64,000 bases of DNA from Pseudomonas sp. Irchel s3b2 (lineage in GTDB: Bacteria; Pseudomonadota; Gammaproteobacteria; Pseudomonadales; Pseudomonadaceae). Every line of letters starts with the position of its first letter. Position 1 is the first letter of the stretch. The stretch spans positions 62,001-126,000 of the forward strand of contig NZ_FYEB01000005.1 in NCBI RefSeq assembly GCF_900187445.1, written 5' to 3'. The notes under the pieces are model-generated. The model was not told the DNA's origin. It saw only the letters and a list, made by a program, of their open reading frames with translations, and did not search any database. This document shows positions 53,665-62,263 of the stretch, one piece after another. Position numbers and translations under genes: made by a program.

Positions 53665-54777
53665 TTGAAAACCTCCCTTACTGCGGCCGGCGCTTTGGCC
53701 GTAGCCGTCATGCTGTCCGCGTGCAGCCCGGACCAGCCGACCGTTCAGGCACCACGACCGGTACGCACCGTTGAAATCAGTTATGACAACGCCCGCGACA
53801 TCAGTCGCTACGTGGGCACCGTACAGTCGCGACATGAAGTCGACCAGGCCTTCCGCGTGGGCGGCAAAGTCGCCCAGCGCAACGTCGATGTAGGCCAGTT
53901 TGTGCGCGAAGGCAGCATCCTGGCTGTGCTGGATGACAGCGACTACCGCCTCGCTGAGGAAGCCTCGCGACAACAATGGGCGGTCGCCGTCGAGCAGACG
54001 CGCCAGGCCGACTCGGACCGTCAGCGCCTGACCGCGCTGAAGGCTGACGGCTCAGTCAGTGCAGCCGACGACGAGCGCGCACATACAAATGCCCAGACCG
54101 CGCATGCAACCGCTGAAGCCGAGGCGCGAAAGCTCGAGCTTGCGCGCAACCGGCTCAAGTACACCGTGCTGCGCGCCTCGCGTAGCGGCGTCGTCACGGC
54201 CGTGCGCTTTGAGGCCGGACAGGTCGTTCCGGAGGGCCAACCGGTTGTCTCGATCGCGAATCCGGATGAATCCGAGATCGTCATCGATGTGCCCGAGGAT
54301 CAGCTGTCCGCCTTCAAGGAGGCGCGTTTCAAGGCCTCGCTGGCCAGTGCGCCGAATGAGATCTTCGATGTCACGCTGCGCGAGCTGTCGCCGCAGGCCG
54401 CGGCGCAAACGCGCACCTATCGCGCACGGCTCAAACCGATGCAGGCGCTGCCGCTGGGCGCCACTGCCACTGTAACGGCCGAGCGCGTGATGACCAGTGT
54501 CTCGGTGGCGGCAGTGCCAGCCACGGCACTGACGCAAAGCGGCGGCCAGCCTGCGCTGTGGGTGGTCACGCCCGTGGGCAAGGATCCGGTAGGCGTCGTC
54601 GAACTGGTGCAGGTGGCGGTGTTGGGCTACCGCAACGACGAGGTGCTCGTCTCCGGGCCGCAGGCCGGCGCATTGGTCGTCACCGCCGGGGTGCAGAAGA
54701 TGGCATCCGGACTGAAGGTCGCGCTTCCCGGCGCGGCGATTGTTGACGCGAACACCACGCAGCAGGCCACCCGATGA
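53665..54777 (+). CDS. RND efflux periplasmic adaptor (membrane fusion lipoprotein)
   Basis: A 370-aa HlyD/AcrA-type adaptor with lipoprotein signal AVAVMLSACS. The hairpin region (EEASRQQWAVAVEQTRQADS to TAHATAEAEARKLELARNRL) is framed by a lipoyl-like domain split by FRVGGKVAQRNVDVGQFVRE and YTVLRASRSGVVTAVRFEAG. It starts 29 bp after the outer-membrane gene and overlaps the RND gene by four bases (ATGA). Confidence 0.87.
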   Translation: MKTSLTAAGALAVAVMLSACSPDQPTVQAPRPVRTVEISYDNARDISRYVGTVQSRHEVDQAFRVGGKVAQRNVDVGQFVREGSILAVLDDSDYRLAEEASRQQWAVAVEQTRQADSDRQRLTALKADGSVSAADDERAHTNAQTAHATAEAEARKLELARNRLKYTVLRASRSGVVTAVRFEAGQVVPEGQPVVSIANPDESEIVIDVPEDQLSAFKEARFKASLASAPNEIFDVTLRELSPQAAAQTRTYRARLKPMQALPLGATATVTAERVMTSVSVAAVPATALTQSGGQPALWVVTPVGKDPVGVVELVQVAVLGYRNDEVLVSGPQAGALVVTAGVQKMASGLKVALPGAAIVDANTTQQATR

Positions 54778-57700
54778 ACAACATCAACCTCACCGACTGG
54801 GCGCTGCGCCATCGCGCCATCGTCCTGTTCATGCTCCTCATTGTCGCGGTGGCCGGCGCCTTCAGCTTCACCAGGCTCGGTCAGCTCGAGGATCCGAACT
54901 TTTCCGTGCCATCCATGACCGCCATGGTCATCTGGCCAGGCGCCACCGCCCAGCAGATGCAGGACCAGGTCCTCAACCGCATGGAGAAGAAATTCGAGCA
55001 GATCGACAACTTCGAGAAGGTTGTCACCTACGCGCGGCAAGGCTACGCCGGCATGACGCTGACCGTGCGCGGTGGCACCTCCAAGGCAGACCAGCGCGAG
55101 GCCTGGTACCAGGCGCGCAAGAAACTCAACGACCTGAGCCGCGAGCTGCCTGACGGTGTGATCGGCCCGATCGTAAACGACGAATACGGCGACGTGTATG
55201 GCCTGATGTACGCGGTCAAGGGCGACGGTGTCGGTCACGCCGACCTGTCGGATGCGGCCGAGGACATCAAGCGCCGCATGCTGAAGGTGCCAATGGTCAA
55301 GAAGATTGATCTCATCGGCAAGCAGGCCAAGCGTATCTACGTCGAGTTCTCGCACGAGCGCCTGGCAGCGCTGGGCATTACACCGTTGGCCATCGCCGAA
55401 AGCCTCAAGAGCCAGAACGTCATGTTGCCTGCAGGCCAGATCGACACCCGCGGCGACCGTGTCATGGTGCGCGTGAGCGGCCAGTTCGCCAGCGAAGAGG
55501 CTATCCGCAACGTGCCCATCGCCGCAGGCGGCCGGCTGATCAAGCTCGGCGACATTGCGACGGTTACACGTGGCTTCGAGGATCCGCCGACCTACACGGT
55601 GCGTCACAACGGCCAGCCAGTGCTGATGCTCGGCATCACGATGACCAGCGACGGCAACATCGTGGACCTTGGCAAGGCGATGGACACGGCAGTCGCCAAC
55701 ATCCAGTCGGAGCTTCCACATGGCGTGGAGCTTGAGCTCGTGGCCGACCAGCCAACCACGGTGAAGGATGCAATCCTGGACTTCGGGCGCGCGCTGGCCG
55801 AGGCGCTGATCATCGTGATCGCGGTGAGCCTGGCCAGCCTGGGCTGGCGCGCCGGCCTCGTGGTCGCCACCACGGTGCCGCTAGTGCTGGGCGGCGTGGC
55901 ACTGGTGATGCTGGCGATGGGCTGGAACCTGGAGCGTATCTCGCTCGGCTCGCTGATTATCGCGTTGGGACTGCTGGTGGATGACGCCATCATCGCCATC
56001 GAGATGATGGTGGCGAAGATGGAAACCGGCATGGACCGCGTAAAAGCGGCTGCCTTCTCCTATCAGTCCACCGCCATGCCGCGCCTGACCGGCGCACTCA
56101 TCACCGTCGTGGGCTTCCTGCCGATCGGCCTCTCGAAGTCCACCACCGGCGAGTACGCGGGTGGCATTTTCTGGATCGTCGGCGCCGCGGTGCTGTTCTC
56201 GTGGATTTGTTCCGGCATCTTCACGCCGTACCTGGCGGTCAAGATGCTGCCCAACGACTTGGGCAAGCATCAGCACGGTGATCTGTACGACACGAAGTTC
56301 TACCGCACCCTGCGCCGCCTGATCGACGCCGCCATCGAGCGTCGCTGGGTGGTCATCGGTGCGACGTTTGGCGCTCTGGTGCTTGCCCTGGCCTGTATCA
56401 AGCTGGTGCCGCAGCAATTCTTCCCCAACAGTTCGCGCCCTGAACTGGTCATTGACCTGCGCGTCAAGGAAGGCGCCTCGTTCGCCGCGACGACCGAGCA
56501 GGTCAAGCACATGGAGGAGATCCTAGCGAAGGACGAGGACGTGCGTTTCTACACCGCCTACACCGGCGCCGGCGCACCGCGCTTCTATCTCTCGCTCAAC
56601 CCCGAGTTGCCGAATCCGGGATTCGCCCAGTTCGTTGTGATGACCAAGGACCTGGATGCACGCGAGCGGGTACGTGCACGGCTGGTGACCTCAGCCGACC
56701 AACAATTCCCACAGGCGTGGGTGCGCGTGACCCGGCTCGAGTTGGGGCCGCCTGTCGGCTACCCGGTGCAGTTCCGTGTCGTCGGTCCCGATACCCAGGT
56801 GGTACGCCAGATCGCCCGCGACGTGGAGAAGGTGGTTGCGTCCAACCCGAAGGTGCGCGACCTCCAGCTCGACTGGAATGACCCGGTGCGTACGCTGAAA
56901 GTGGAGCTTGATCAGGACAAGGCGAGCGCGCTTGGCCTCACGCCGGCCGACGTGTCGCTGGCGACCCAGACCGTGATGAACGGCGCAACCCTGTCGCAAC
57001 TGCGTGAGCGCGAGGACCTGATCGACATCGTGGCCCGTGCCGTGCCTGAAGAGCGCTTGAGCCTCGACACACTGAAAGACATCAACCTTTACACGCGCCA
57101 GGGCACGGTGGTGCCACTGTCGCAAGTCGCACAAGTGCGCTCTGGGCTGGAAGAACCAGTGCTGTGGCGCCGCAACCGCGACATGGCGATCACGGTGCGT
57201 GCCGACGTGAAGGATGGTGAGCAAGGTGTATCGGTGACGCAGGAAATCCAGCCATTGCTTAAGGATATCGAGGCGAAGCTGCCGTCGGGCTACCGCATCG
57301 ACGTGGGCGGCGCGGTGGAGGAAAGTGACAAGGCCAACAAGGCACTGCTGGCGGTGGCTCCGCTGATGCTGATCAGCATCCTGCTGCTGCTTATGCTGCA
57401 ACTGCAGAGCTTCTCTCGCATGTGGATGGTGGTGCTGACCGCACCGCTGGGCCTGATCGGTGTGGTGCCGGCGCTGCTGGTGTTCCAGTCGCCGCTGGGC
57501 TTCGTCGCAATCCTGGGCATCATCGCACTGGGTGGCATGATCATGCGCAACTCGGTGATCCTGATCGATCAGGTACAAACCGAGATCGCCGAAGGGCGCG
57601 ACCCGTGGAATGCTGTGCTGGATGCCGCCATTCACCGAGCCCGTCCGGTGATGCTGACGGCGCTGGCTACCGTGCTCGCAATGATCCCGCTAACACGCAG

Positions 57701-57869
57701 TGTGTTCTGGGGGCCGATGGCAATTGCGATCATGGGCGGCCTTACCGTGGCGACGCTACTGACAATCTTCTTCGTCCCGGCGTTGTACGCCGCATGGTTC
57801 AAGGTGGGTCGCCAGCCTGCCGCCGACACCCAACAGGTGATGAGGGACGCCGCGCTCGCTTCTGAGTGA
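54774..57869 (+). CDS. RND efflux pump inner-membrane transporter
   Basis: A 1031-aa RND permease of normal length with twelve membrane helices. The proton-relay aspartate pair lies in LGLLVDDAIIAIEMM in helix 4. Two large periplasmic loops with VRGGTSKADQREAWYQARKK-type porter segments are present, and the C-terminal half has GFVAILGIIALGGMIMRNSV. The group resembles TriC/MexK-like or VexF-like pumps rather than MexB. With its OMF and MFP it forms a complete tripartite pump. The substrate is unknown; control by the upstream 965-aa regulator is likely. Confidence 0.87.
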   Translation: MNNINLTDWALRHRAIVLFMLLIVAVAGAFSFTRLGQLEDPNFSVPSMTAMVIWPGATAQQMQDQVLNRMEKKFEQIDNFEKVVTYARQGYAGMTLTVRGGTSKADQREAWYQARKKLNDLSRELPDGVIGPIVNDEYGDVYGLMYAVKGDGVGHADLSDAAEDIKRRMLKVPMVKKIDLIGKQAKRIYVEFSHERLAALGITPLAIAESLKSQNVMLPAGQIDTRGDRVMVRVSGQFASEEAIRNVPIAAGGRLIKLGDIATVTRGFEDPPTYTVRHNGQPVLMLGITMTSDGNIVDLGKAMDTAVANIQSELPHGVELELVADQPTTVKDAILDFGRALAEALIIVIAVSLASLGWRAGLVVATTVPLVLGGVALVMLAMGWNLERISLGSLIIALGLLVDDAIIAIEMMVAKMETGMDRVKAAAFSYQSTAMPRLTGALITVVGFLPIGLSKSTTGEYAGGIFWIVGAAVLFSWICSGIFTPYLAVKMLPNDLGKHQHGDLYDTKFYRTLRRLIDAAIERRWVVIGATFGALVLALACIKLVPQQFFPNSSRPELVIDLRVKEGASFAATTEQVKHMEEILAKDEDVRFYTAYTGAGAPRFYLSLNPELPNPGFAQFVVMTKDLDARERVRARLVTSADQQFPQAWVRVTRLELGPPVGYPVQFRVVGPDTQVVRQIARDVEKVVASNPKVRDLQLDWNDPVRTLKVELDQDKASALGLTPADVSLATQTVMNGATLSQLREREDLIDIVARAVPEERLSLDTLKDINLYTRQGTVVPLSQVAQVRSGLEEPVLWRRNRDMAITVRADVKDGEQGVSVTQEIQPLLKDIEAKLPSGYRIDVGGAVEESDKANKALLAVAPLMLISILLLLMLQLQSFSRMWMVVLTAPLGLIGVVPALLVFQSPLGFVAILGIIALGGMIMRNSVILIDQVQTEIAEGRDPWNAVLDAAIHRARPVMLTALATVLAMIPLTRSVFWGPMAIAIMGGLTVATLLTIFFVPALYAAWFKVGRQPAADTQQVMRDAALASE

Positions 57870-58231
57870 GGGATGCCGTGACACCCCGACGTCTCCGCTG
57901 TTAGAAAGGCTTGCTCAGCGCTGTTTCTGAAAACAATCGAGGTCAGCCGCGAGGTTCTGCGAACGTTACTTTCTTTCGCTCCCTCGCGGCTTACAGGAAA
58001 TCCTGATGGGCAAAGAAGCGGCTGACGACAGACCGCTATCGGCTCCTGCAAGTGCATGTTCCACCCTTGCTGACAGCAACCGGGCCTCGCGCGCGAGACA
58101 ATTCAATGGCAACGAGCATGTTCCGCAGGTGACGTGACGACCTGGATCAATACTCGGGTTGAAGCTATACAGAAAGGGCTCAGAGTGGGGATGGACCACA
58201 CGCTGGATTAGCGACTGAGGAGAACTTCGCG
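57870..58231. other. Intergenic region, RND gene to GNAT gene
   Basis: No convincing gene. The last bases hold GAGGAGA just before the GTG start of the acetyltransferase; a promoter for the GNAT/deacetylase pair should lie here. Confidence 0.5.
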
Positions 58232-59104
58232 GTGTCGAATCATCTGGTCATACGCAACATGACCCGTCCCGAGTTGGACGAGCTCGTCGATTGGGCTGCC
58301 CGAGAGGGTTGGAATCCCGGCCTTCACGATGCCGAGCTGTTCTGGGCTATGGACCCTGCCGCCTTCATCGCGGCGTCCCGGGGTGGCGAATTGATCGGCG
58401 GCGGTGCCATCACCTCCTACAATGGCGAATTCGGTTTCATGGGTTTTTTCATCGTTCGGCCTGAGTATCGCGGTCAAGGTCTGGGCAATACCCTCTGGCA
58501 CGCACGCCGCGAGCGACTCCTCGCCCGCCTGCACCCAGGCGCGAGCATCGGCATGGACGGCGTCTTCGCGATGCAGGACTACTACGCCAAGGGTGGTTTC
58601 GTCTTCTCCCATCGCAACATGCGTTTTCGTGCCAAGATTACCGAACGCCCGACGACCTCGCAGGTAAACGACCAGGACATCGTCCCGTTGGCCACCTTCC
58701 CGTTCGATCAGGTTGTCGATTACGACCGCACCTGCTTCCCCGCCGCGCGCGAAACCTTCCTGAGCGGGTGGATTACCCAAGCCGATGCACTCGCCGTGGG
58801 TTGTCAGCGCGAGGGCAGGCTAAGCGGCTATGGCGTAGTAAGGCGCTGCCGGGAAGGCTACAAGATCGGCCCCTTGTTCGCCGATGACGCCTTGGCAGCC
58901 AATGCAATCTACGCGCGCCTGGCGGAATTTGCGGAGGGTGGCCCGCTGTTTCTCGATGCCCCGGAGAATAACCCCGCCGCGATGGCGCTCGTGCACCAAC
59001 AGGGCATGATCGAGGTTTTCGGCTGCGCACGCATGTACCTCGGCCCTCCTCCGGCGATCGCGCACGAACGTGTGTTCGGCGTCACGACCTTCGAGCTGGG
59101 CTGA
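58232..59104 (+). CDS. GNAT-family N-acetyltransferase
   Basis: A 290-aa protein with two GNAT-like domains. The first has the acetyl-CoA loop [20 protein letters not shown] (RxxGxG/A type) near 80-95; the second half resembles the Acetyltransf_18/DUF1248 domain ([40 protein letters not shown]). It acetylates an amine of unknown identity. It starts with GTG after a GAGGAGA site and its stop overlaps the start of the polysaccharide-deacetylase gene by one base, so they are coupled. Confidence 0.82.
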   Translation: MSNHLVIRNMTRPELDELVDWAAREGWNPGLHDAELFWAMDPAAFIAASRGGELIGGGAITSYNGEFGFMGFFIVRPEYRGQGLGNTLWHARRERLLARLHPGASIGMDGVFAMQDYYAKGGFVFSHRNMRFRAKITERPTTSQVNDQDIVPLATFPFDQVVDYDRTCFPAARETFLSGWITQADALAVGCQREGRLSGYGVVRRCREGYKIGPLFADDALAANAIYARLAEFAEGGPLFLDAPENNPAAMALVHQQGMIEVFGCARMYLGPPPAIAHERVFGVTTFELG

Positions 59105-60012
59105 TGTCCGCTCGCGACCTCATTGGTTATGGCGGCTGCCCACCCCACCCGCGATGGCCCGGTGAGGCGCGCGTCGCGGTCCAGTTCGTACTCAACATCG
59201 AAGAGGGCGCGGAGTCATGCATCCTCAATGGCGATGCACAGTCGGAGGCCTGGCTTCACGAGCTACCGGGCCGCCCGCCGCGTGTGGGGGAACCGGACTT
59301 GAGCGTCGAGGGCATGTACGAATACGGATCGCGCGCAGGTGTGTGGCGCATTCTGGAGCTGTTCAGCGCCCGAGGCCTGCCGCTGACCGCCTTCGTCGTC
59401 GGCCGAGCACTGGAACTCACCCCGGCGATTGGCCATGCGCTCTGCGCTGCCGGGCATGAGATTGCCGGGCATGGCTACCGCTGGCTGGACTATCGCGACA
59501 TGCCTGAAGACCAAGAGCGGCGCCATATCCGCCTCACCATCGACGTGATCGAGCAAATCTGCGGTAAACGCCCCGTAGGTTGGTACACAGGAAGGGTCAG
59601 CCAGAACACCCGCCGCCTGTTGCGTGAGGAAGGTGGGTTTCTCTATAGCTCAGACGCCTACAACGATGATCTGCCCTATTGGCTCCCAGGCTCGCCCGCC
59701 CACCTGGTGATTCCTTACACACTGGTCAACAACGACGCCCGCTATCTGCTGCCGAATGGTTTCACCTGCGGTGAAGACTTCTTCCGGCTGCTCAAGGATG
59801 CTTTCGACCTGCTGTGGCAGGAGGGCGCGCAACACCCGAAGATGATGAGCGTCGGTCTGCATGGACGGATCAGTGGCCATCCTGGTCGTGCGATGGCGCT
59901 GGCGCGCTTTCTCGATTACGTACAAGGCCACGACGCGGTGTGGATCTGCCGACGCGAAGAGATTGCCATGCACTGGATAGCCCAATTCCCTGCCTTGCCT
60001 CCACAGCATTGA
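59104..60012 (+). CDS. Polysaccharide deacetylase family protein (PuuE/allantoinase-like)
   Basis: A 302-aa NodB-homology protein. [20 protein letters not shown] and the [20 protein letters not shown] region resemble the metal-independent, allantoinase-type PuuE group. [20 protein letters not shown] is the NodB histidine motif and [20 protein letters not shown] follows. It may hydrolyse an amide bond of a small cyclic ureide or acylated amine. It is coupled to the GNAT gene and followed by the GntR regulator. Confidence 0.78.
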   Translation: MSARDLIGYGGCPPHPRWPGEARVAVQFVLNIEEGAESCILNGDAQSEAWLHELPGRPPRVGEPDLSVEGMYEYGSRAGVWRILELFSARGLPLTAFVVGRALELTPAIGHALCAAGHEIAGHGYRWLDYRDMPEDQERRHIRLTIDVIEQICGKRPVGWYTGRVSQNTRRLLREEGGFLYSSDAYNDDLPYWLPGSPAHLVIPYTLVNNDARYLLPNGFTCGEDFFRLLKDAFDLLWQEGAQHPKMMSVGLHGRISGHPGRAMALARFLDYVQGHDAVWICRREEIAMHWIAQFPALPPQH

Positions 60013-60137
60013 AATCTTGTGTATACCGCTGAGCAAATCCCACTACCCTTGGCGCCCTCGCGGATCGACAGCGGCGGTCGAGCGCACGATGATGGCAACC
60101 TCGCCAAGGGCAAGGTCAGCAGCCTCACGGCACACAA

Positions 60138-61034
60138 ATGACGGCCAACGCCGGTCCTGATACCATAAACCTAATGTTAGGCACTTGGGTGAAAGACAGC
60201 GTGAACAAGCGCAATAATGATGCAGACATCAGGACCGAGCGACCGATGCTGGGGGCCGAACGCGGCGTTACCCAATATCAGCGGTTAGCTTCCCTGCTGA
60301 GGCACCGGATCGCGAAGGGCGAGTATCCGCTCGGCACACAGCTGCCGACAATCACGAAACTGGCGGATGACTTGGGCGTCGCGGTCGTGACTGTCCGGCA
60401 AGCATACGAGATGCTTTCCAAGGAAGGGCTAATCCGCAGCCAACGGGGTGTCGGCACCCACGTGGCCGCGCTGCCCGCCGCCACCGGCGACCTCGAACTG
60501 ACGATCAACGATCCGTTCGCCGCGCCGCAGGCGCTGTCCTTCGAGATACTTGAAGTCCGGTACCACACTCAATTACCCCAAGAACTGCTTGGCGCGAATG
60601 ATCGGTCGGCGGACGACAACGTGTGCGTCCGCAAGCTGCATACCTATTCCGACGAGGCGTTCTGCTATGCCGAGATTTACGTGTCCACAACGGTCTTCGA
60701 GTCGCTGCCCAAGGACATCGCCAGGAAAAGGAAGCTGCTTGCCGCGGTGCTCGACAAACTGGGCACCCGCGGCAAACGCGTGAGGCAACGGATTACTGTG
60801 ATGCCTGCGGATTTTCCTCTGTGCGACCTGCTGAAGATCCCGTTTGCCTCTCCCGTGGCGAAAATGTCACGGTGCCTGGTCGACGGTAAAGGCAATGTGC
60901 TGTACGCCGGTGTCACCTGGTATCGGGGCGACCGCTACGTCGCCGAGATCGACTTCCCTGCGTCTACATTGAAGACCATGCCCGGGATGACCGAACCCCA
61001 ACCGGGCCTGGTGGGTGAGCGCAAGCGGGACTAG
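60138..61034 (+). CDS. GntR-family regulator (HutC/UTRA type)
   Basis: The frame from 60138 codes for 298 aa, but the true start may be later, for example the ATG at 60246, because a palindrome at 60170-60181 would otherwise lie inside the gene. The winged helix is YQRLASLLRHRIAKGEYPLG, TKLADDLGVAVVTVRQAYEM, and GLIRSQRGVGTHV. The UTRA effector domain follows (ILEVRYHTQLPQELLGANDR to YRGDRYVAEIDFP). It is downstream of the GNAT/deacetylase pair and upstream of the truncated cupin and YbhB genes; likely a repressor of one or both. Confidence 0.82.
   Translation: MTANAGPDTINLMLGTWVKDSVNKRNNDADIRTERPMLGAERGVTQYQRLASLLRHRIAKGEYPLGTQLPTITKLADDLGVAVVTVRQAYEMLSKEGLIRSQRGVGTHVAALPAATGDLELTINDPFAAPQALSFEILEVRYHTQLPQELLGANDRSADDNVCVRKLHTYSDEAFCYAEIYVSTTVFESLPKDIARKRKLLAAVLDKLGTRGKRVRQRITVMPADFPLCDLLKIPFASPVAKMSRCLVDGKGNVLYAGVTWYRGDRYVAEIDFPASTLKTMPGMTEPQPGLVGERKRD
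60170..60181. promoter_or_regulatory. GntR operator candidate 1
   Basis: Palindrome CCTAATGTTAGG, within or just ahead of the GntR gene depending on its start. The core CTAATGTTAG occurs again inverted at 61207-61216. Confidence 0.55.
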
Positions 61035-61206
61035 AAGCGTTCGTGCGGACCTCTGCGTAAACCCGGCACGCCGCTTCCGCCCTCTTCTTTGAGCAGTCAC
61101 CGCTAACTCGACCTACCCGGTACGCGAGATCTCATATCGCCCGGCCAGCATCTCTGCACTCCCCCTCTGAGGTGCTTGACGAGGGTTTTTTTTCATGGCA
61201 AAACTC

Positions 61207-61216
61207 CTAACATTAG
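61207..61216. promoter_or_regulatory. GntR operator candidate 2
   Basis: CTAACATTAG, the inverse of the core at 60171-60180. It lies 17 bp upstream of a TATAAA -10-like hexamer at 61230, so it would cover the -35 position of a promoter for the cupin fragment and YbhB gene. The 61035-61175 stretch shows nothing else. Confidence 0.55.
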
Positions 61217-61247
61217 ATCTTTGGACCGATATAAAATCGGAGATTCG

Positions 61248-61436
61248 ATGCTTACGCGAAACGCTCAGGATTCAGCCGTAATGCCCACTGTGATCAGGGC
61301 GGCGGACCTAGCCGCCTACTCGCCGGCGAACCACACCGGCACCTCCAACGTGCGCGTGATTGGCCCTGAGACCGTGGGCGCCACGGCAGGCTTTCTCATC
61401 AAAGAACGGCTTGCGTCCTCTATTTCAAACCAGTGA
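61248..61436 (+). pseudogene. Truncated cupin-type protein (N-terminal part only)
   Basis: The ORF starts with ATG after CGGAGATTCG. IRAADLAAYSPANHTGTSNV and RVIGPETVGA match the start of small cupins that begin with a SPANHxGT motif, but the following GxxxPGG and histidine motifs of the barrel are absent; the frame ends after an unrelated tail (TAGFLIKERLASSISNQ). It is probably a gene remnant cut at about 61390. It could be a functional short ORF, but this seems less likely. Confidence 0.55.
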
Positions 61437-61496
61437 ACTCTGGCTCCCGGCTGCGAGCTGCCAATCCACTATCAAGATCAAATGAAAGGAAACGGC

Positions 61497-61991
61497 ATGG
61501 GTAACTTCACAGTAACGTCGTCTGAATTTAAAGATCAGGAACCGCTGCAACTGGTGCATGAGTTCGATGGCTTCTACGGCACTGGCCAGAACCGTTCGCC
61601 CGCGCTGCAATGGCGGGGCGCGCCGGAAGACACCAAGAGCTTCGCGCTGACGCTGTACGACCCGGACGCGCCCACCGGCAGCGGCTTCTGGCACTGGATC
61701 CTGTTCGACATCGATGCGTCCGTCACCCAGCTCGCCGCGGGGCTGGGTTCCACCGATGCCACGGACCTGGGCGCCAGCGGTACTCAAGTCACCAACGACT
61801 ATGGCACCGCCGGCTACGGCGGTCCCTGCCCGCCCGCTGGTTTGCCCGCGCACCGCTACATCTTCACTGTGCACGCATTGGGGGTGCCCAAGCTGGAGTT
61901 GCCGGCCAATCCGACCAACGCAGTGGCGCGCTTCTTGATCCACCAGAACACACTCGCCACGGCCACCCTGACCGGCCTATACAAACGCTGA
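61497..61991 (+). CDS. YbhB/YbcL family (Raf kinase inhibitor-like) protein
   Basis: A 164-aa protein of the PEBP fold. LYDPDAPTGSGFWHWILFDI and GYGGPCPPAGLPAHRYIFTV are the family signatures and contain the anion-binding residues. ATG 61497 with AAAGGA upstream is preferred over ATG 61482. The function of bacterial members is unclear; some bind small anions or influence efflux/metabolite sensing. It is downstream of the truncated cupin in the GntR-controlled region. Confidence 0.83.
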   Translation: MGNFTVTSSEFKDQEPLQLVHEFDGFYGTGQNRSPALQWRGAPEDTKSFALTLYDPDAPTGSGFWHWILFDIDASVTQLAAGLGSTDATDLGASGTQVTNDYGTAGYGGPCPPAGLPAHRYIFTVHALGVPKLELPANPTNAVARFLIHQNTLATATLTGLYKR

Positions 61992-62212
61992 ATTAGCCGT
62001 TTTATCGTATCCAGCATCGAGCATCCGAGTTGATCCACAGCTTCTGCGGTAGCGCCTGATTCAGGTGTGGCGCTTCCTTCGGATTCGCAGTCACCCACGA
62101 CACCCTTGCCTCTGACTTACACTTCCCCTTGCCGGGTGTGTCGAGTCATCAGCATGACCACCATAGCCATGCTGGTTACGCTTCGCGCAGTGCACCATAC
62201 CGGGTGCCCCCA

Positions 62213-62243
62213 ATAAAAAGCCGGCCCCGAAGGCCGGCTTCCT
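62213..62243 (-). terminator. Terminator of the DUF1302/DUF1329 unit
   Basis: On the minus strand AAGCCGGCC, TTCG loop, GGCCGGCTT then TTTATT. It lies 21 bp past the DUF1329 stop, a clear Rho-independent terminator. The stretch 61992-62212 contains no gene I can identify. Confidence 0.8.
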
Positions 62244-62263
62244 TAACAAGGTATTGCGCAACG

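Noticed and set aside
57966..58199. 77-aa minus-strand frame in the gap after the RND gene
   Set aside because: No start signal, no family resemblance, and low-complexity composition.
61992..62212. Stretch thought to be a transposase or intron fragment
   Set aside because: Neither strand gives a frame or fold that I can match to a known element.
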